64,000 nucleotides of DNA from JAHFRG01 sp036522275 (GCA_036522275.1 DATDGC010000057.1:27331-91330); one strand, 5' to 3'. Shown: positions 42,941 through 53,108, counted from the first letter of the stretch. Notes: generated by a model from the letters alone, not told the origin. Program-made: numbers and translations.

Positions 42941-43957
42941 ATGGATATCACGGTAGCCATTGACTGCATGGGCGGCGATCACGGTCCTCATGTCACTGTG
43001 CCTGCGGCAGTAAAATTCCAGCGGCGATATCCTGATGCCCATATTATTCTGGTGGGCCTGCGCGAGCTTGTTGAGCCCGAACTGCACGCGGCCCATCTCG
43101 AGATCAGCCCACGATTGCGAATCCATCACGCCAGCGAAGTAGTGACCATGGATGAAGCGCCGGCGCTGGCGCTGCGCGGCAAGAGGGATTCCTCGATGCG
43201 GGTGGCGGTCAATCTGGTAAAGAGCGGTGAAGCTCAGGCCTGCGTCAGCGCCGGGAACACCGGAGCATTAATGGCAATTTCCCGCTTTGTACTGAAAACT
43301 TTGCCTGGCATCGAGCGCCCGGCCATCGCCTCCATCCTACCTACGCTTCAGGGGCGCACCTGTATGCTCGACCTGGGGGCGAATGTAGAATGTACCCCGC
43401 AGCATCTGTTGCAATTCGCCATCATGGGCGCGACACTGATGGCCTCCGTTGAGCATATCGCAAAGCCCAGCGTGGGGTTGCTCAATATCGGTGAAGAAGA
43501 CATCAAAGGCAGCGAGGTGGTGAAACAAGCGGCGGAATTACTGCGCAGCAGCGGCCTCAATTTTTACGGCAACATCGAGGGCGACGATATTTACAAAGGC
43601 ACGACTGACGTCGTAGTTTGTGACGGTTTCGTTGGAAACGTGGCCCTCAAAACTTCGGAAGGGCTGGCGCAAATGCTGGACACATTCTTGCGCCACGAAT
43701 TCAAGCGCAATATATTCACTGGCCTGGCGGGATTGATTGCGCTTCCGGTGATAAATGCTTTTAAGCGCCGCGTTGATTATCGCCGTTACAACGGCGCCAG
43801 CCTGCTGGGTTTACGCGGCATCGTGGTGAAGAGCCACGGCTCTGCCGACAGTTTTGCGTTTGAATTCGCCATAGAACGCGCGGCAGAAGAGGTGCGTAAC
43901 GGCGTTTTGCGGCGTATCAGTGAACGCATGGCGCTGATTCACCAAGGGCTCGCCTGA
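42941..43957 (+). CDS. plsX: Phosphate acyltransferase PlsX
   Basis: A 338-residue enzyme that makes acyl-phosphate from acyl-ACP for phospholipid synthesis. VAIDCMGGDHGPHVTVPAA at the N-terminus, CVSAGNTGALMA and GFVGNVALKTSEG are family blocks. The fabH ATG overlaps its stop by a base, so translation is coupled. Confidence 0.96.
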   Translation: MDITVAIDCMGGDHGPHVTVPAAVKFQRRYPDAHIILVGLRELVEPELHAAHLEISPRLRIHHASEVVTMDEAPALALRGKRDSSMRVAVNLVKSGEAQACVSAGNTGALMAISRFVLKTLPGIERPAIASILPTLQGRTCMLDLGANVECTPQHLLQFAIMGATLMASVEHIAKPSVGLLNIGEEDIKGSEVVKQAAELLRSSGLNFYGNIEGDDIYKGTTDVVVCDGFVGNVALKTSEGLAQMLDTFLRHEFKRNIFTGLAGLIALPVINAFKRRVDYRRYNGASLLGLRGIVVKSHGSADSFAFEFAIERAAEEVRNGVLRRISERMALIHQGLA

Positions 43958-44913
43958 TGTATTCACGCATCGCAGGCAGCGGCAGCTACCTGCCGGAAAG
44001 AATCCTTACCAACCGCGACCTCGAGGCCATGGTGGATACCTCGGACGAGTGGATTTTTACCCGCACCGGCATCCGCCAGAGGCACATTGCTGCGGAGGAC
44101 GAAAAAGCCAGTGACCTTGCGCTTCATGCCAGCAACAAAGCCATGCACGCGGCACACGTTGCGCCCGGTGACATTGATTTAATAATCGTCGCCACCACCA
44201 CTCCGGACATGATTTTCCCCAGCACTGCATGTGTCTTGCAGGCGAAACTGGGAATTAAAAACTGCCCGGCATTCGATGTGCAGGCAGTGTGCAGCGGTTT
44301 CGTATACGCGTTAGCCACGGCTAATTTGTTCATCCGCTCCGGGCAATCACGCTGTGCGTTGGTGGTCGGAACCGAAGTGTATTCGCGCATTCTCGACTGG
44401 TCTGACCGCGGCACTTGTGTTTTGTTCGGCGACGGCGCCGGCGCAGTAATTGTTAAGCCGAGTAAAACGCCGGGAATTATTTCCACGCATTTGCATGCGG
44501 ATGGCAGCTACCATCAGGCTCTGGCGGTTACGGGTGGTGTCAGCAATGGAAAAGTCGCGGGTAACCTGCACGTGGTAATGGAAGGCAATACGGTGTTCAA
44601 ATTTGCTGTCAAGGTTATGTGTGAAATGGTGGATGAAGCCCTGACTGCAAATAATCTCAAAAAAAGTGATGTCCAATGGCTGATTCCGCATCAGGCGAAT
44701 ATCCGTATCATTCAGGCTACCGCGAAGAAGCTGGGTCTAAGCATGGATCGGGTAGTAGTTACGGTGGATCGTCACGCCAACACTTCTGCGGCTTCGATTC
44801 CTCTGGCGCTGGACTGTGCGGTCCAGGATGGGCGCATCAAGGCGGGTGAACTCATTTTGATGGAAGGAGTGGGGGCCGGCTTTACCTGGGGGTCCGTGTT
44901 GTTGCGTTGGTAA
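43957..44913 (+). CDS. fabH: Beta-ketoacyl-ACP synthase III
   Basis: A 318-residue initiating condensing enzyme. The active Cys112 (VQAVCSGFVYAL), His in LIPHQANIRI and Asn in HANTSAAS form the triad. It joins acetyl-CoA with malonyl-ACP. It is followed by fabD, fabG, acpP and fabF in the usual order. Confidence 0.97.
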   Translation: MYSRIAGSGSYLPERILTNRDLEAMVDTSDEWIFTRTGIRQRHIAAEDEKASDLALHASNKAMHAAHVAPGDIDLIIVATTTPDMIFPSTACVLQAKLGIKNCPAFDVQAVCSGFVYALATANLFIRSGQSRCALVVGTEVYSRILDWSDRGTCVLFGDGAGAVIVKPSKTPGIISTHLHADGSYHQALAVTGGVSNGKVAGNLHVVMEGNTVFKFAVKVMCEMVDEALTANNLKKSDVQWLIPHQANIRIIQATAKKLGLSMDRVVVTVDRHANTSAASIPLALDCAVQDGRIKAGELILMEGVGAGFTWGSVLLRW

Positions 44914-44921
44914 AAACAAAC

Positions 44922-45851
44922 ATGAAGTTTGCGTTCGTATTTCCAGGGCAGGGTTCTCAATCGGTCGGTATGATGCGCGGTTACGCGGACATGCCCGTGG
45001 TGCGTAAAACTTTTGAAGAAGCTTCGCATATTCTCAATCAGGATTTATGGGCGCTTGCCGAAAACGGCCCGGAGTCTGCGCAGGATATGACAGTTAATAC
45101 GCAGCCGCTAATGCTGGTTGCAGGTATTTCCGTATACCGCGCCTGGGAGAACCTGGGTGGCGTGGAGCCGGCGCTGATGGCCGGCCACAGTTTAGGTGAA
45201 TACACTGCCTTGGTAGTAAGCGGCGTGATAAGCTTTGCCGATGCCTTGCCGCTGGTGCGGTTTCGGGCTGAAGCAATGCAGCAGGCAGTACCTGAAGGCA
45301 CTGGCGGGATTGCCGCTATTCTCGGGCTGGAGGATGAACAGGTGCGCGAGGTCTGCCTTGAGGCGGCGCAGGGCGAGGTGTTGGAAACGGTTAATTTCAA
45401 CTCGCCAGGACAAGTGGTGATTGCAGGGCATAAACCGGCTGTGTTGCGCGGCATGGAAGTGGCTAAAGCCAAAGGCGCGAAACGCGCAGTCATGCTGCCG
45501 ATGAGCGCGCCTTCCCATTGTTCCCTGATGCGTGGAGCTGCGAACCAGTTCAAGCAACATTTGCAATCACTAACACTTAAAGCGCCGCGAATTCCAGTGT
45601 TGCATAATGTGGATGTCAATCCCCATACAGAGCCGCAAGCAATCAAGGACGCTTTGGTGCGCCAGCTTTATAATCCAGTGCGCTGGGTGGAAACCATTCA
45701 GGCTTTGGTGCAAAAAGGCATCACCCATATCGCCGAATGCGCGCCAGGCAAAGTCCTGGCTGGTCTCAACAAGCGCATAGCCGCGAACCAGGAAGTGATA
45801 GCATTGATTGACAGCAACACCCTGAAACAGGCTTTGATGGTGTTGGTTTAG
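44922..45851 (+). CDS. fabD: Malonyl-CoA:ACP transacylase
   Basis: A 309-residue transferase that loads malonyl onto ACP. FVFPGQGSQSVGMM opens the protein and Ser90 in GHSLGEYTALV is the nucleophile. MKFAFVFPGQ is the usual start; a frame start 15 bases earlier is unlikely. Confidence 0.96.
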   Translation: MKFAFVFPGQGSQSVGMMRGYADMPVVRKTFEEASHILNQDLWALAENGPESAQDMTVNTQPLMLVAGISVYRAWENLGGVEPALMAGHSLGEYTALVVSGVISFADALPLVRFRAEAMQQAVPEGTGGIAAILGLEDEQVREVCLEAAQGEVLETVNFNSPGQVVIAGHKPAVLRGMEVAKAKGAKRAVMLPMSAPSHCSLMRGAANQFKQHLQSLTLKAPRIPVLHNVDVNPHTEPQAIKDALVRQLYNPVRWVETIQALVQKGITHIAECAPGKVLAGLNKRIAANQEVIALIDSNTLKQALMVLV

Positions 45852-45880
45852 AGCGTAGCTATCACGGGTTTAACCAGTAT

Positions 45881-46624
45881 ATGATGTTAGGTAAACAGAT
45901 TGCATTAGTCACCGGAGCGAGTCGCGGCATCGGCCAAGGCATCGCCATGGAACTTGGCAGGCAAGGCGCAACTGTAATCGGCACTGCCACCAGCGAAAAC
46001 GGTGCTGAAGCGATCGGCGGTTATTTTGCGGCAAACCATATCCAGGGCAGCGGGCTGGTCTTGAATGTGAATGATGGCGACAAAATCGAGCAACTGGTCG
46101 CTGAAACACAGCAGAGTTATGGTGCAATTTCGATCCTGGTGAACAATGCCGGGATTACCCGCGATAATCTGTTGCTGCGTATGAAAGACGAAGAATGGGA
46201 CGAAATCATATCCACCAACCTGAAATCGGTATTCAGGCTGAGCCGGGCAGTGTTGCACGCCATGGTGAAAGCGCGCTTTGGGCGAATCATCAATATCACT
46301 TCCATCTCGGGGGCGATGGGCAATGCCGGACAAACCAATTATTCAGCGGCCAAAGCCGGGATAACGGGCTTTAGTAAGTCGCTGGCACGCGAAGTGGCGA
46401 GCCGCAATATTACCGTCAACTGCGTTGCACCAGGGTTTATTGACACCGACATGACGCGTTCTTTGAGCGAGGTGCAGCGGCAGGCGTTGATACAGAATGT
46501 GCCGCTAGGCAGGCTGGGACGAGCGGAAGATGTCGCTGCCGCAGTCGTTTTTCTGGCTTCTCCCGGGGCAGGATACATTACTGGCTGCACTCTGCATGTC
46601 AACGGCGGCATGTACATGGATTGA
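45881..46624 (+). CDS. fabG: 3-oxoacyl-ACP reductase
   Basis: A 247-residue SDR that reduces beta-ketoacyl-ACP. TGASRGIG is at about 13-20, NNAG follows, and YSAAKAG holds the catalytic Tyr and Lys. Two adjacent ATGs (45881, 45884) are possible starts. The operon position identifies it as the fatty-acid reductase, unlike the isolated SDR near 2.3 kb. Confidence 0.96.
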   Translation: MMLGKQIALVTGASRGIGQGIAMELGRQGATVIGTATSENGAEAIGGYFAANHIQGSGLVLNVNDGDKIEQLVAETQQSYGAISILVNNAGITRDNLLLRMKDEEWDEIISTNLKSVFRLSRAVLHAMVKARFGRIINITSISGAMGNAGQTNYSAAKAGITGFSKSLAREVASRNITVNCVAPGFIDTDMTRSLSEVQRQALIQNVPLGRLGRAEDVAAAVVFLASPGAGYITGCTLHVNGGMYMD

Positions 46625-46760
46625 CTTAGTGTTTCGGTTGCGATTTTATAATTGGTGCAAATTTGGTAAAATGCCACAGTTTGTAAAAGATAGGGATACC
46701 GGTTTTCAGCGAATATTAGATTCAGTAGTCTTGACCACCACAGGACAGAAGGGGATTTAG

Positions 46761-46997
46761 ATGGAAAACATAGAGCAGCGCATTAAGAAAATTGTTGCCG
46801 AACAATTGGGTGTTAATGAAACTGAAGTCAAGAGCGAATCGTCGTTCGTGGATGATCTAGGCGCCGATTCGCTGGATACGGTGGAACTAGTGATGGCGCT
46901 GGAAGAGGAATTTGAATGCGAAATTCCCGATGAAGAAGCGGAAAAAATCACCACCGTGCAGCAAGCCATAGAATACATCAAGACCCACCTTAACTGA
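46761..46997 (+). CDS. acpP: Acyl carrier protein
   Basis: A 78-residue ACP. The phosphopantetheine Ser37 is in the canonical GADSLDTVELVMALEEEF. AcpS at 60.4 kb is the enzyme that would modify it. The 136-bp upstream gap contains TTGACT and TATAAT (46621-46626, 46647-46652) with an over-long 20-bp spacer, so a separate acpP promoter is possible but weak. Confidence 0.98.
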   Translation: MENIEQRIKKIVAEQLGVNETEVKSESSFVDDLGADSLDTVELVMALEEEFECEIPDEEAEKITTVQQAIEYIKTHLN

Positions 46998-47035
46998 ACC
47001 TTCCCCGCCTTTAATCTTTTGCACCTGGAGTAAAC

Positions 47036-48274
47036 TTGTCCAGACGCAGAGTCGTCATTACCGGCCTCGGAATTGTTTCGCCTGTCGGAATAGGCGTCGC
47101 CGAAAACTGGGAAAACATAGTCGCGGGTAAGTCGGGAATCACCAGGATCACCCGTTTTGACCCTTCGCGACTTAGTTCTCAAATTGCCGGCGAAGTGAAG
47201 GGATTTGATCCCGGCCAATATCTCTCCGCCAAGGAAATCCGGCGGATGGACAGGTTTATTCATTTAGGACTGGCCGCGGGTATCGAGGCGATCAAGGATT
47301 CCGGCATTGAGGTCACCCCGCTAAATGCCGAGCGCATCGGCGTCAACATCGGCTCCGGCATCGGCGGCCTGCCGATGATTGAAGATAGTCACAGCGAATT
47401 GCTGAAAGGCGGCCCGCGCAAAATTTCACCGTTTTTCATTCCCGGCACTATCATTAACATGATTTCGGGCAATCTTTCCATCCTGTACGGACTGAAAGGC
47501 CCCAATTTGGCCATCGTCACGGCGTGTACCACCGCAACGCATTGTGTCGGGGACTCGGCGCGCCTGATCGAATACGGTGATGCCGACATCATGATTGCTG
47601 GCGGAGCTGAATCCACCGTAACCGAGTTGACTATCGGCGGTTTTTCAGCGGCCAAAGCACTCAGCACGCGTAATGACGACCCGGCCACCGCCAGCAGGCC
47701 ATGGGATGTGGGGCGCGATGGTTTCGTGCTGGGGGAGGGCGCGGGGATAGTGGTGCTGGAAGAAATGGAGCATGCCAAAAAGCGCGGCGCTCGCATTTAT
47801 GCCGAACTCGCGGGCTTTGGCATGAGCGCGGATGCGCATCACATAACTGCGCCTTGTGAAGACGGTGAAGGTGCGGCGCGTTGCATTCTCAACGCCTTGC
47901 GCAACTCGGGTATTAATACCGACCAAGTTAACTACGTCAACGCCCACGGCACTTCCACCCCACTGGGCGATATCGCCGAGACCGTGGCGGTCAAGCGTTG
48001 TTTTGGCGATCATGCACGTAAACTTGCCATGAGTTCCACCAAGTCCATGACCGGGCATCTGCTGGGCGCCGCAGGCGGGGTAGAGGCAGTCTATTCGGCA
48101 TTAAGCATACATCATCAGGTTGCGCCTCCCACCATTAATATCTTTGAGCAGGATCCGCAGTGCGACCTGGATTACATTCCCAATACCGCGCGTAACATGA
48201 AAATTGAAGTTGCGTTGTCAAACTCATTCGGCTTCGGTGGCACCAACGGCACTTTGGTATTCCGCAAAATCTAG
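47036..48274 (+). CDS. fabF: Beta-ketoacyl-ACP synthase II
   Basis: A 412-residue elongating condensing enzyme. Blocks are VTGLGIVSPVG at the start, the active Cys in TACTTATHC, and two catalytic His (NAHGTST and KSMTGHLLGAAG). The start is TTG with GGAGTAAAC upstream. It completes the fab cluster. Confidence 0.97.
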   Translation: MSRRRVVITGLGIVSPVGIGVAENWENIVAGKSGITRITRFDPSRLSSQIAGEVKGFDPGQYLSAKEIRRMDRFIHLGLAAGIEAIKDSGIEVTPLNAERIGVNIGSGIGGLPMIEDSHSELLKGGPRKISPFFIPGTIINMISGNLSILYGLKGPNLAIVTACTTATHCVGDSARLIEYGDADIMIAGGAESTVTELTIGGFSAAKALSTRNDDPATASRPWDVGRDGFVLGEGAGIVVLEEMEHAKKRGARIYAELAGFGMSADAHHITAPCEDGEGAARCILNALRNSGINTDQVNYVNAHGTSTPLGDIAETVAVKRCFGDHARKLAMSSTKSMTGHLLGAAGGVEAVYSALSIHHQVAPPTINIFEQDPQCDLDYIPNTARNMKIEVALSNSFGFGGTNGTLVFRKI

Positions 48275-48358
48275 CAGCGCCGCATTTCGCGGCTTTCGGT
48301 TAAACTGCAAGCTTTCTGTTTCTTGTTCTCCAAGCCGCGAGGCTTAGTGCTGATCCTT

Positions 48359-49171
48359 ATGGTGCTGGTAAACGGTCTTCAATCTGATTTGCTGAATGTG
48401 CACGACCGCGGACTAGCCTACGGCGATGGCGTATTCCGTACTGCACGCGTGAGCCGGGGGAGAGCGCTTTGCTGGCTGCACCACTATCAAAAGCTTCAAG
48501 CCGATTGCCAGGTTTTGGGCCTGACTTGCCCAAACTACTCCGTGCTGAGCAAAGAACTCAACCAGATTGCAGCGGCAATGCCTGAATGCGTGCTGAAAAT
48601 CATAGTCACTCGTGGCCCGGGCCCGCGCGGCTACCGCGTGACTGCCGGCATGCAACCTACCCGCATCATCATGGCGGACCCACTTCCTGTATATCCCCCA
48701 AGCTATTACCAACAAGGTGTCAGGCTACGCGTATGTGATTTAAGATTGAGCTTGCAACCGCGTCTTGCCGGGATTAAGCACCTCAACCGCCTGGAAAACG
48801 TAATGGCCAGGCAGGAGTGGGATGACGCGTCAATTGCCGAAGGGTTGCTTCTCGATAGCGAAGGCTATGTTATTGGCGGAACCATGACCAACCTGTTTAT
48901 GCTCAAAGGCCACGAGCTGTGGACACCTGATCTCACACGATGCGGTGTAGCAGGCGTGCAGCGCAAACGTGTTCTGGAACGGGCAGCGGCCTCGGGCATT
49001 CCTTGCACTGAGCGTCATATTACATTGCCGCAGTTATTGCAGGCAGATGAAATTTTTCTGACCAACAGTGTGATTGGCGTGTGGCAAGTTAGTGAAATAG
49101 GGCAAAACCGATGGGAGACAGGTGCTTTCACGCCCAAGGTCAGGCAATGGCTGAACGAACCTTGTGATTAA
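48359..49171 (+). CDS. pabC: Aminodeoxychorismate lyase (PabC-like)
   Basis: A 270-residue class IV PLP enzyme that makes 4-aminobenzoate for folate. LNVHDRGLAYGDGVFRTARV opens the fold and the PLP-lysine lies in GIKHLNRLENVMARQ. The chosen start is ATG 48359 (MVLVNGLQSD); an earlier in-frame ATG adds 12 hydrophobic residues. Its stop overlaps the GTG of mltG. Confidence 0.92.
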   Translation: MVLVNGLQSDLLNVHDRGLAYGDGVFRTARVSRGRALCWLHHYQKLQADCQVLGLTCPNYSVLSKELNQIAAAMPECVLKIIVTRGPGPRGYRVTAGMQPTRIIMADPLPVYPPSYYQQGVRLRVCDLRLSLQPRLAGIKHLNRLENVMARQEWDDASIAEGLLLDSEGYVIGGTMTNLFMLKGHELWTPDLTRCGVAGVQRKRVLERAAASGIPCTERHITLPQLLQADEIFLTNSVIGVWQVSEIGQNRWETGAFTPKVRQWLNEPCD

Positions 49172-50186
49172 ACGCGTAATTAGAATCCTATTGTCTCTTG
49201 CGTTAGCAGTTTTCGCAACAGCAACGGGCTGGCTGTTTTATTATGCCAATACACCGCTGCAACTACCGCACACACCTTTGGAATTCAGCGTGAAGCAGGG
49301 CACCAGTTTGCGCAGCGTATCGAAACAATTGACTAATATAGGAGTTCTTGACCACCCATGGAGTTTTATTGCCCTGGCAAGAGTTTTGGGCAAAGCAGGG
49401 GAAATCAAGGCAGGCAACTACGAATTTACCAACAACCCGAACCCTTACCGGTTGCTCACCAAGCTCACCAAAGGCGATGTCACGCTGAGGGAAATCGCTT
49501 TTATAGAGGGTTGGACGTTCAATCAATTGCGCAAAGCGCTTGATGATAATCCGGAAATTCGGCACGACACCACGCAGCTCAGCGACGAGGAGATATTGAA
49601 GCGCATTGGCGCCACCGAAAATTCTGCGGAAGGACTGTTTTTCCCGGACACTTATTTCTTTATTGACGGCGTGAGCGATATCACGATACTTAAGCGCGCT
49701 TATCAAACCATGAAATCCAACACTGCCACAGCCTGGGAAACGCGCGCCAAAGATTTGCCCTTTTCGGATACCTACCAGGCGCTGATTATGGCCTCGATCG
49801 TGGAAAAAGAGACCAGTCAAGCTACCGAGCGGGGCATGATTGCCGCAGTGTTAATTAACCGCCTGAAACTGGGCATGAAGTTGCAGGCGGATCCCACAGT
49901 GATTTATGGCTTGGGTGATAAGTTTGACGGCAATTTACGCAAGAGGGATTTGACCGGGGACACGATTTATAATACTTATACTCGCGAAGGTTTGCCGCCG
50001 ACGCCCATCGCCCTGCCAGGATTGGCCTCGATCCAGGCCACTCTCAATCCTGCCGACACCAAGGCCCTGTATTTTGTCTCCAGGGGCGACGGCACATCGT
50101 ACTTTTCGAACTCGCTGGAGGAACACAGCCGTGCCGTGACTAAATATCAAAAAAGCGGCCGCCACAATCGAAGCAGCGGAGACTAA
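49164..50186 (+). CDS. mltG: Endolytic murein transglycosylase MltG
   Basis: A 340-residue protein anchored by one N-terminal membrane helix (about 4-24), with a LysM-like region and the YceG/MltG domain. The catalytic Glu is in SIVEKETSQATERGMIAAV. It cuts nascent glycan strands. The start is GTG overlapping pabC. The pabC-mltG-tmk-holB order matches E. coli. Confidence 0.95.
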   Translation: MIKRVIRILLSLALAVFATATGWLFYYANTPLQLPHTPLEFSVKQGTSLRSVSKQLTNIGVLDHPWSFIALARVLGKAGEIKAGNYEFTNNPNPYRLLTKLTKGDVTLREIAFIEGWTFNQLRKALDDNPEIRHDTTQLSDEEILKRIGATENSAEGLFFPDTYFFIDGVSDITILKRAYQTMKSNTATAWETRAKDLPFSDTYQALIMASIVEKETSQATERGMIAAVLINRLKLGMKLQADPTVIYGLGDKFDGNLRKRDLTGDTIYNTYTREGLPPTPIALPGLASIQATLNPADTKALYFVSRGDGTSYFSNSLEEHSRAVTKYQKSGRHNRSSGD

Positions 50187-50189
50187 GAC

Positions 50190-50822
50190 TTGAACTCACC
50201 GCAGCAAAACATCAAAGGTAAGTTTATCACCCTCGAAGGCATAGACGGCGCGGGCAAAAGCACGCATATGTCCTGGATTGCCGAGCAATTGCGGGCGCAT
50301 CACCTTGAGGTGGTGGTGACTCGCGAGCCGGGTGGCACGCCATTAGGCGAAAAGCTAAGAGAGATTCTGCTCCAACAGACCATGCACCCGGAGACCGAAT
50401 CCCTGCTCATGTTTGCAGCGCGCCGGGAACATCTGGATAAAGTAATACTGCCGGCTTTGACGCGCGGCGCATGGGTGGTTTCAGACCGCTTCAGTGACGC
50501 CAGTTTTGCCTATCAGGGCGGGGGCAGGGGGGCGTCATTGGATAAACTGGAAGCTTTGGAACAATGGGTGCAGCAGGGCTTGCAACCCGACATTACGCTG
50601 CTGTTTGACGTGCCTGTGGCAATAGGCAAAAAGCGTCTTTCCGGTAACGCCAAGTTTGACCGCTTTGAGAGGGAACAGGAAATATTCTTTGAGAACGTGC
50701 GCTCGGCCTATCTAGAGCGTGCAACGCGATTCCCTCGGCGATTTCGCATCATAGACGCCACCCAAAGTTTGGAGGATGTTAAGAAACAACTTCAACATAT
50801 AATAGCATCATTATGTTTATAA
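50190..50822 (+). CDS. tmk: Thymidylate kinase
   Basis: A 210-residue dTMP kinase. The P-loop GIDGAGKSTH is at about 17-26, TREPGGTPLGE follows, and the DR of SDRFSDASFAYQGGGRG is the family DRY/H site. The start is TTG. Its end overlaps the holB start by ten bases. Confidence 0.96.
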   Translation: MNSPQQNIKGKFITLEGIDGAGKSTHMSWIAEQLRAHHLEVVVTREPGGTPLGEKLREILLQQTMHPETESLLMFAARREHLDKVILPALTRGAWVVSDRFSDASFAYQGGGRGASLDKLEALEQWVQQGLQPDITLLFDVPVAIGKKRLSGNAKFDRFEREQEIFFENVRSAYLERATRFPRRFRIIDATQSLEDVKKQLQHIIASLCL

Positions 50823-51853
50823 ATGTATATCCATGGCAAGTAAATACCTGGGAGCAGCTCGTTTCGCAACGCGGGGGCTGGCCAAATGCCTTGCTCTTGA
50901 AAGGCCGAAGCGGCATCGGCAAGCTCGCTTTCGCGCGTGCTTTTGCACAGTGCCTTCTGTGTGAAGACCGGCTGCCTCGCCTAGCAGCTTGCGGGAAGTG
51001 CCAAGGTTGTTTGTGGTTTGTGAAAGGCAACCACCCTGATTTTCGCTTGCTGGAACCGGCGGCTTACAGCGAGCAGGCCGAAGAAACTGGTACCGACGAA
51101 AAGACAAGGAGCACTGAGAAAAAAGCGGGCAATCAAATCAGCATCGAACAAATCCGCGAGTTGGATGATTTCATCAACCTTACCAGCCATCGCAACGGCT
51201 ACAAAATAATTCTGATTCATCCAGCGGAGGCGATGAATACACATGCGGCAAACGCGGTTTTGAAAACACTGGAAGAGCCGCCTGGTAATACTTTGTTCAT
51301 CCTGGTTTCGCACAAACCGCAGCGCTTGCTGCCGACCATAGTCAGCCGCTGCCGCAGTGTGATGATGCCGGTTCCGGATAGGGAAGCCGCACTTAAGTGG
51401 CTAGCGCAACAGAGTGTCAGCGAACCGGATATCGTCCTGGCGCAAGCCGGTTACGCGCCGCTGGCCGCGCTGGAGATCGGCAAAGGAGAAAGTCAGGAGC
51501 AGCGCAAGGAGTTTTTGCAACAGATCAGCACCGCCAAGCCAAATCCGCTGGCGCTTGCTGAAAGCGCCCAACAATACCCACTTTCGGACATTATTAATTG
51601 GCTGCAAAAATGGATATGCGACTTAACTTACTGCAAATTTACCGGTAAAGTCCGTTATCATTTGGATTTCACTGAAAAATTGCAAATGCTGGCTGAAAGA
51701 GCGAACTCCTTGGATTTGGCGCACTATTACCGGGAACTCCTGGCGGCACAGCGCACGGTGCAGCACCCGTTGAATACCCGGCTGGTGCTGGAGCAGCTGG
51801 CGATATCGTATTGCAGATGGGTGCTTAATACAGAGAGGGTGGGGAATGAGTGA
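50813..51853 (+). CDS. holB: DNA polymerase III delta' subunit
   Basis: A 346-residue clamp-loader subunit. A modified P-loop GRSGIGKLAFA, a zinc cluster (CLLCEDRLPRLAACGKCQGC) and the sensor region ILIHPAEAMNTHAANAVLKT are conserved. The arginine-finger-like SRCR follows. It is coupled to tmk upstream and overlaps pilZ downstream. Confidence 0.95.
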   Translation: MFINVYPWQVNTWEQLVSQRGGWPNALLLKGRSGIGKLAFARAFAQCLLCEDRLPRLAACGKCQGCLWFVKGNHPDFRLLEPAAYSEQAEETGTDEKTRSTEKKAGNQISIEQIRELDDFINLTSHRNGYKIILIHPAEAMNTHAANAVLKTLEEPPGNTLFILVSHKPQRLLPTIVSRCRSVMMPVPDREAALKWLAQQSVSEPDIVLAQAGYAPLAALEIGKGESQEQRKEFLQQISTAKPNPLALAESAQQYPLSDIINWLQKWICDLTYCKFTGKVRYHLDFTEKLQMLAERANSLDLAHYYRELLAAQRTVQHPLNTRLVLEQLAISYCRWVLNTERVGNE

Positions 51854-52214
51854 TACGCAAAAATCCCAGGCAGCATCGCGGCCTGGTGTGCTTTCCTTGA
51901 ATATCAGGGAAAAATCTGCGCTATACGCGGCATACATGCCTGCTTTGAAAGGTGGCGGAATTTTTATCCCGACCAACAAAAGCTACCGCATCGGCGATGA
52001 GGTTTTCATGCTGTTGAGCCTCTTAGGCGATCCCAACAAGTTGCCGGTGGCCGGACGCGTGGTGTGGATCACGCCAGCAGGAACCCAGGGCAACAAGGTC
52101 CAAGGCATAGGCGTGCAATTCAACAGCGACGAAAGTGGAACGGCAGCGCGCATCAAAATAGAAAGTCTGTTAGGCAGTTATCTGCACTCCAGCCGGCCTA
52201 CGCATACGATGTAA
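51846..52214 (+). CDS. pilZ: Type IV pilus PilZ protein
   Basis: A 122-residue protein of the original PilZ type (GVLSLNIREKSALYAAYMP, then GGIFIPTN and VVWITPAGTQGNKVQGIGVQF). This subfamily lacks the RxxxR c-di-GMP motif and acts in pilus assembly with PilB and FimX. The holB-pilZ-tatD order is as in Pseudomonas and betaproteobacteria, so the host probably makes type IV pili. Confidence 0.92.
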   Translation: MSDTQKSQAASRPGVLSLNIREKSALYAAYMPALKGGGIFIPTNKSYRIGDEVFMLLSLLGDPNKLPVAGRVVWITPAGTQGNKVQGIGVQFNSDESGTAARIKIESLLGSYLHSSRPTHTM

Positions 52215-52238
52215 TACCGGTTTTGTCTACTGTATATC

Positions 52239-53003
52239 ATGTTTGTTGATTCCCACTGCCACATCAATTTCCCTGAGCTCGCCGGCAAGGTCACCGAAAT
52301 TCTGGCGAATATGCGCGAGAACCAGGTGAGTCACGCATTGTGCGTCAGTGTGAATTTTCCCGAATTTCCCGAAGTGTGCGCCTTGGCCGAGCAATATCCG
52401 AACATATATGCTTCAGTTGGCGTGCACCCGGACTATGAGGAGGAAGGGGAGATCACGGTTGAAGAATTGTTAGCGCGTGCCCGCCATTCCAAAGTCATCG
52501 CTATCGGCGAAACCGGTTTGGATTACTACCGGCTGAAAGGTGCCCTGGAATGGCAGAAAACACGTTTCCGCAACCATATTCGTGCTGCCAAGCAATGCGG
52601 CAAACCCCTCATCATCCACATGCGCGAAGCTGCCGATGACACCCTGCAAATCATGGAACAGGAAGGTGCGAGCGAAATCGGCGGTGTCATGCACTGCTTT
52701 ACAGGAAGCTGGGAAACCGCCCAAGCCGCAATGGCTATGGGTTTCTACATATCGTTTTCCGGCATCGTGACTTTTAAAAATGCGGCGGGACTTAAGGAAA
52801 TCGCGATGAAAGTGCCGCTTGAGCGCATGCTGATCGAGACCGATTCGCCTTATCTTGCGCCGGTGCCACACCGCGGCAAAACCAATCAACCTGCCTTCGT
52901 GCGGCATGTGGCTGAAGAAATTGCCCATCTGCGTAACCTTTCCGTAGAGGAAGTGGGCAGGGTTACCACACAAAACTTCTTCAATCTTTTCGGGCTGCAA
53001 TAA
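52239..53003 (+). CDS. tatD: TatD family metal-dependent DNase
   Basis: A 254-residue TIM-barrel hydrolase. The metal-site motifs are DSHCHINF at the start, GETGLDYY, and the later H in MHCFTGSWE and ETDSPYLAP. TatD proteins are 3'-5' exonucleases or deacylases; the physiological substrate is not certain. It closes the fab-to-tat cluster. Confidence 0.93.
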   Translation: MFVDSHCHINFPELAGKVTEILANMRENQVSHALCVSVNFPEFPEVCALAEQYPNIYASVGVHPDYEEEGEITVEELLARARHSKVIAIGETGLDYYRLKGALEWQKTRFRNHIRAAKQCGKPLIIHMREAADDTLQIMEQEGASEIGGVMHCFTGSWETAQAAMAMGFYISFSGIVTFKNAAGLKEIAMKVPLERMLIETDSPYLAPVPHRGKTNQPAFVRHVAEEIAHLRNLSVEEVGRVTTQNFFNLFGLQ

Positions 53004-53050
53004 CATTTTCCTCGATATCCCCATGCTGCCTAGCCCTAAGCTATGCTTCG

Positions 53051-53108
53051 TATAATGTATATTATGTTAAGTTGTAATTGTTCAGCCCGAAACAGCAGCT
53101 TGTATAAT
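53051..53108 (+). promoter_or_regulatory. Candidate promoter region before the DUF4124 gene
   Basis: Two consensus TATAAT hexamers (53051-53056, 53103-53108). The second has TTGTTC upstream with a 19-bp spacer. Either could drive the secreted protein gene at 53166. Confidence 0.35.
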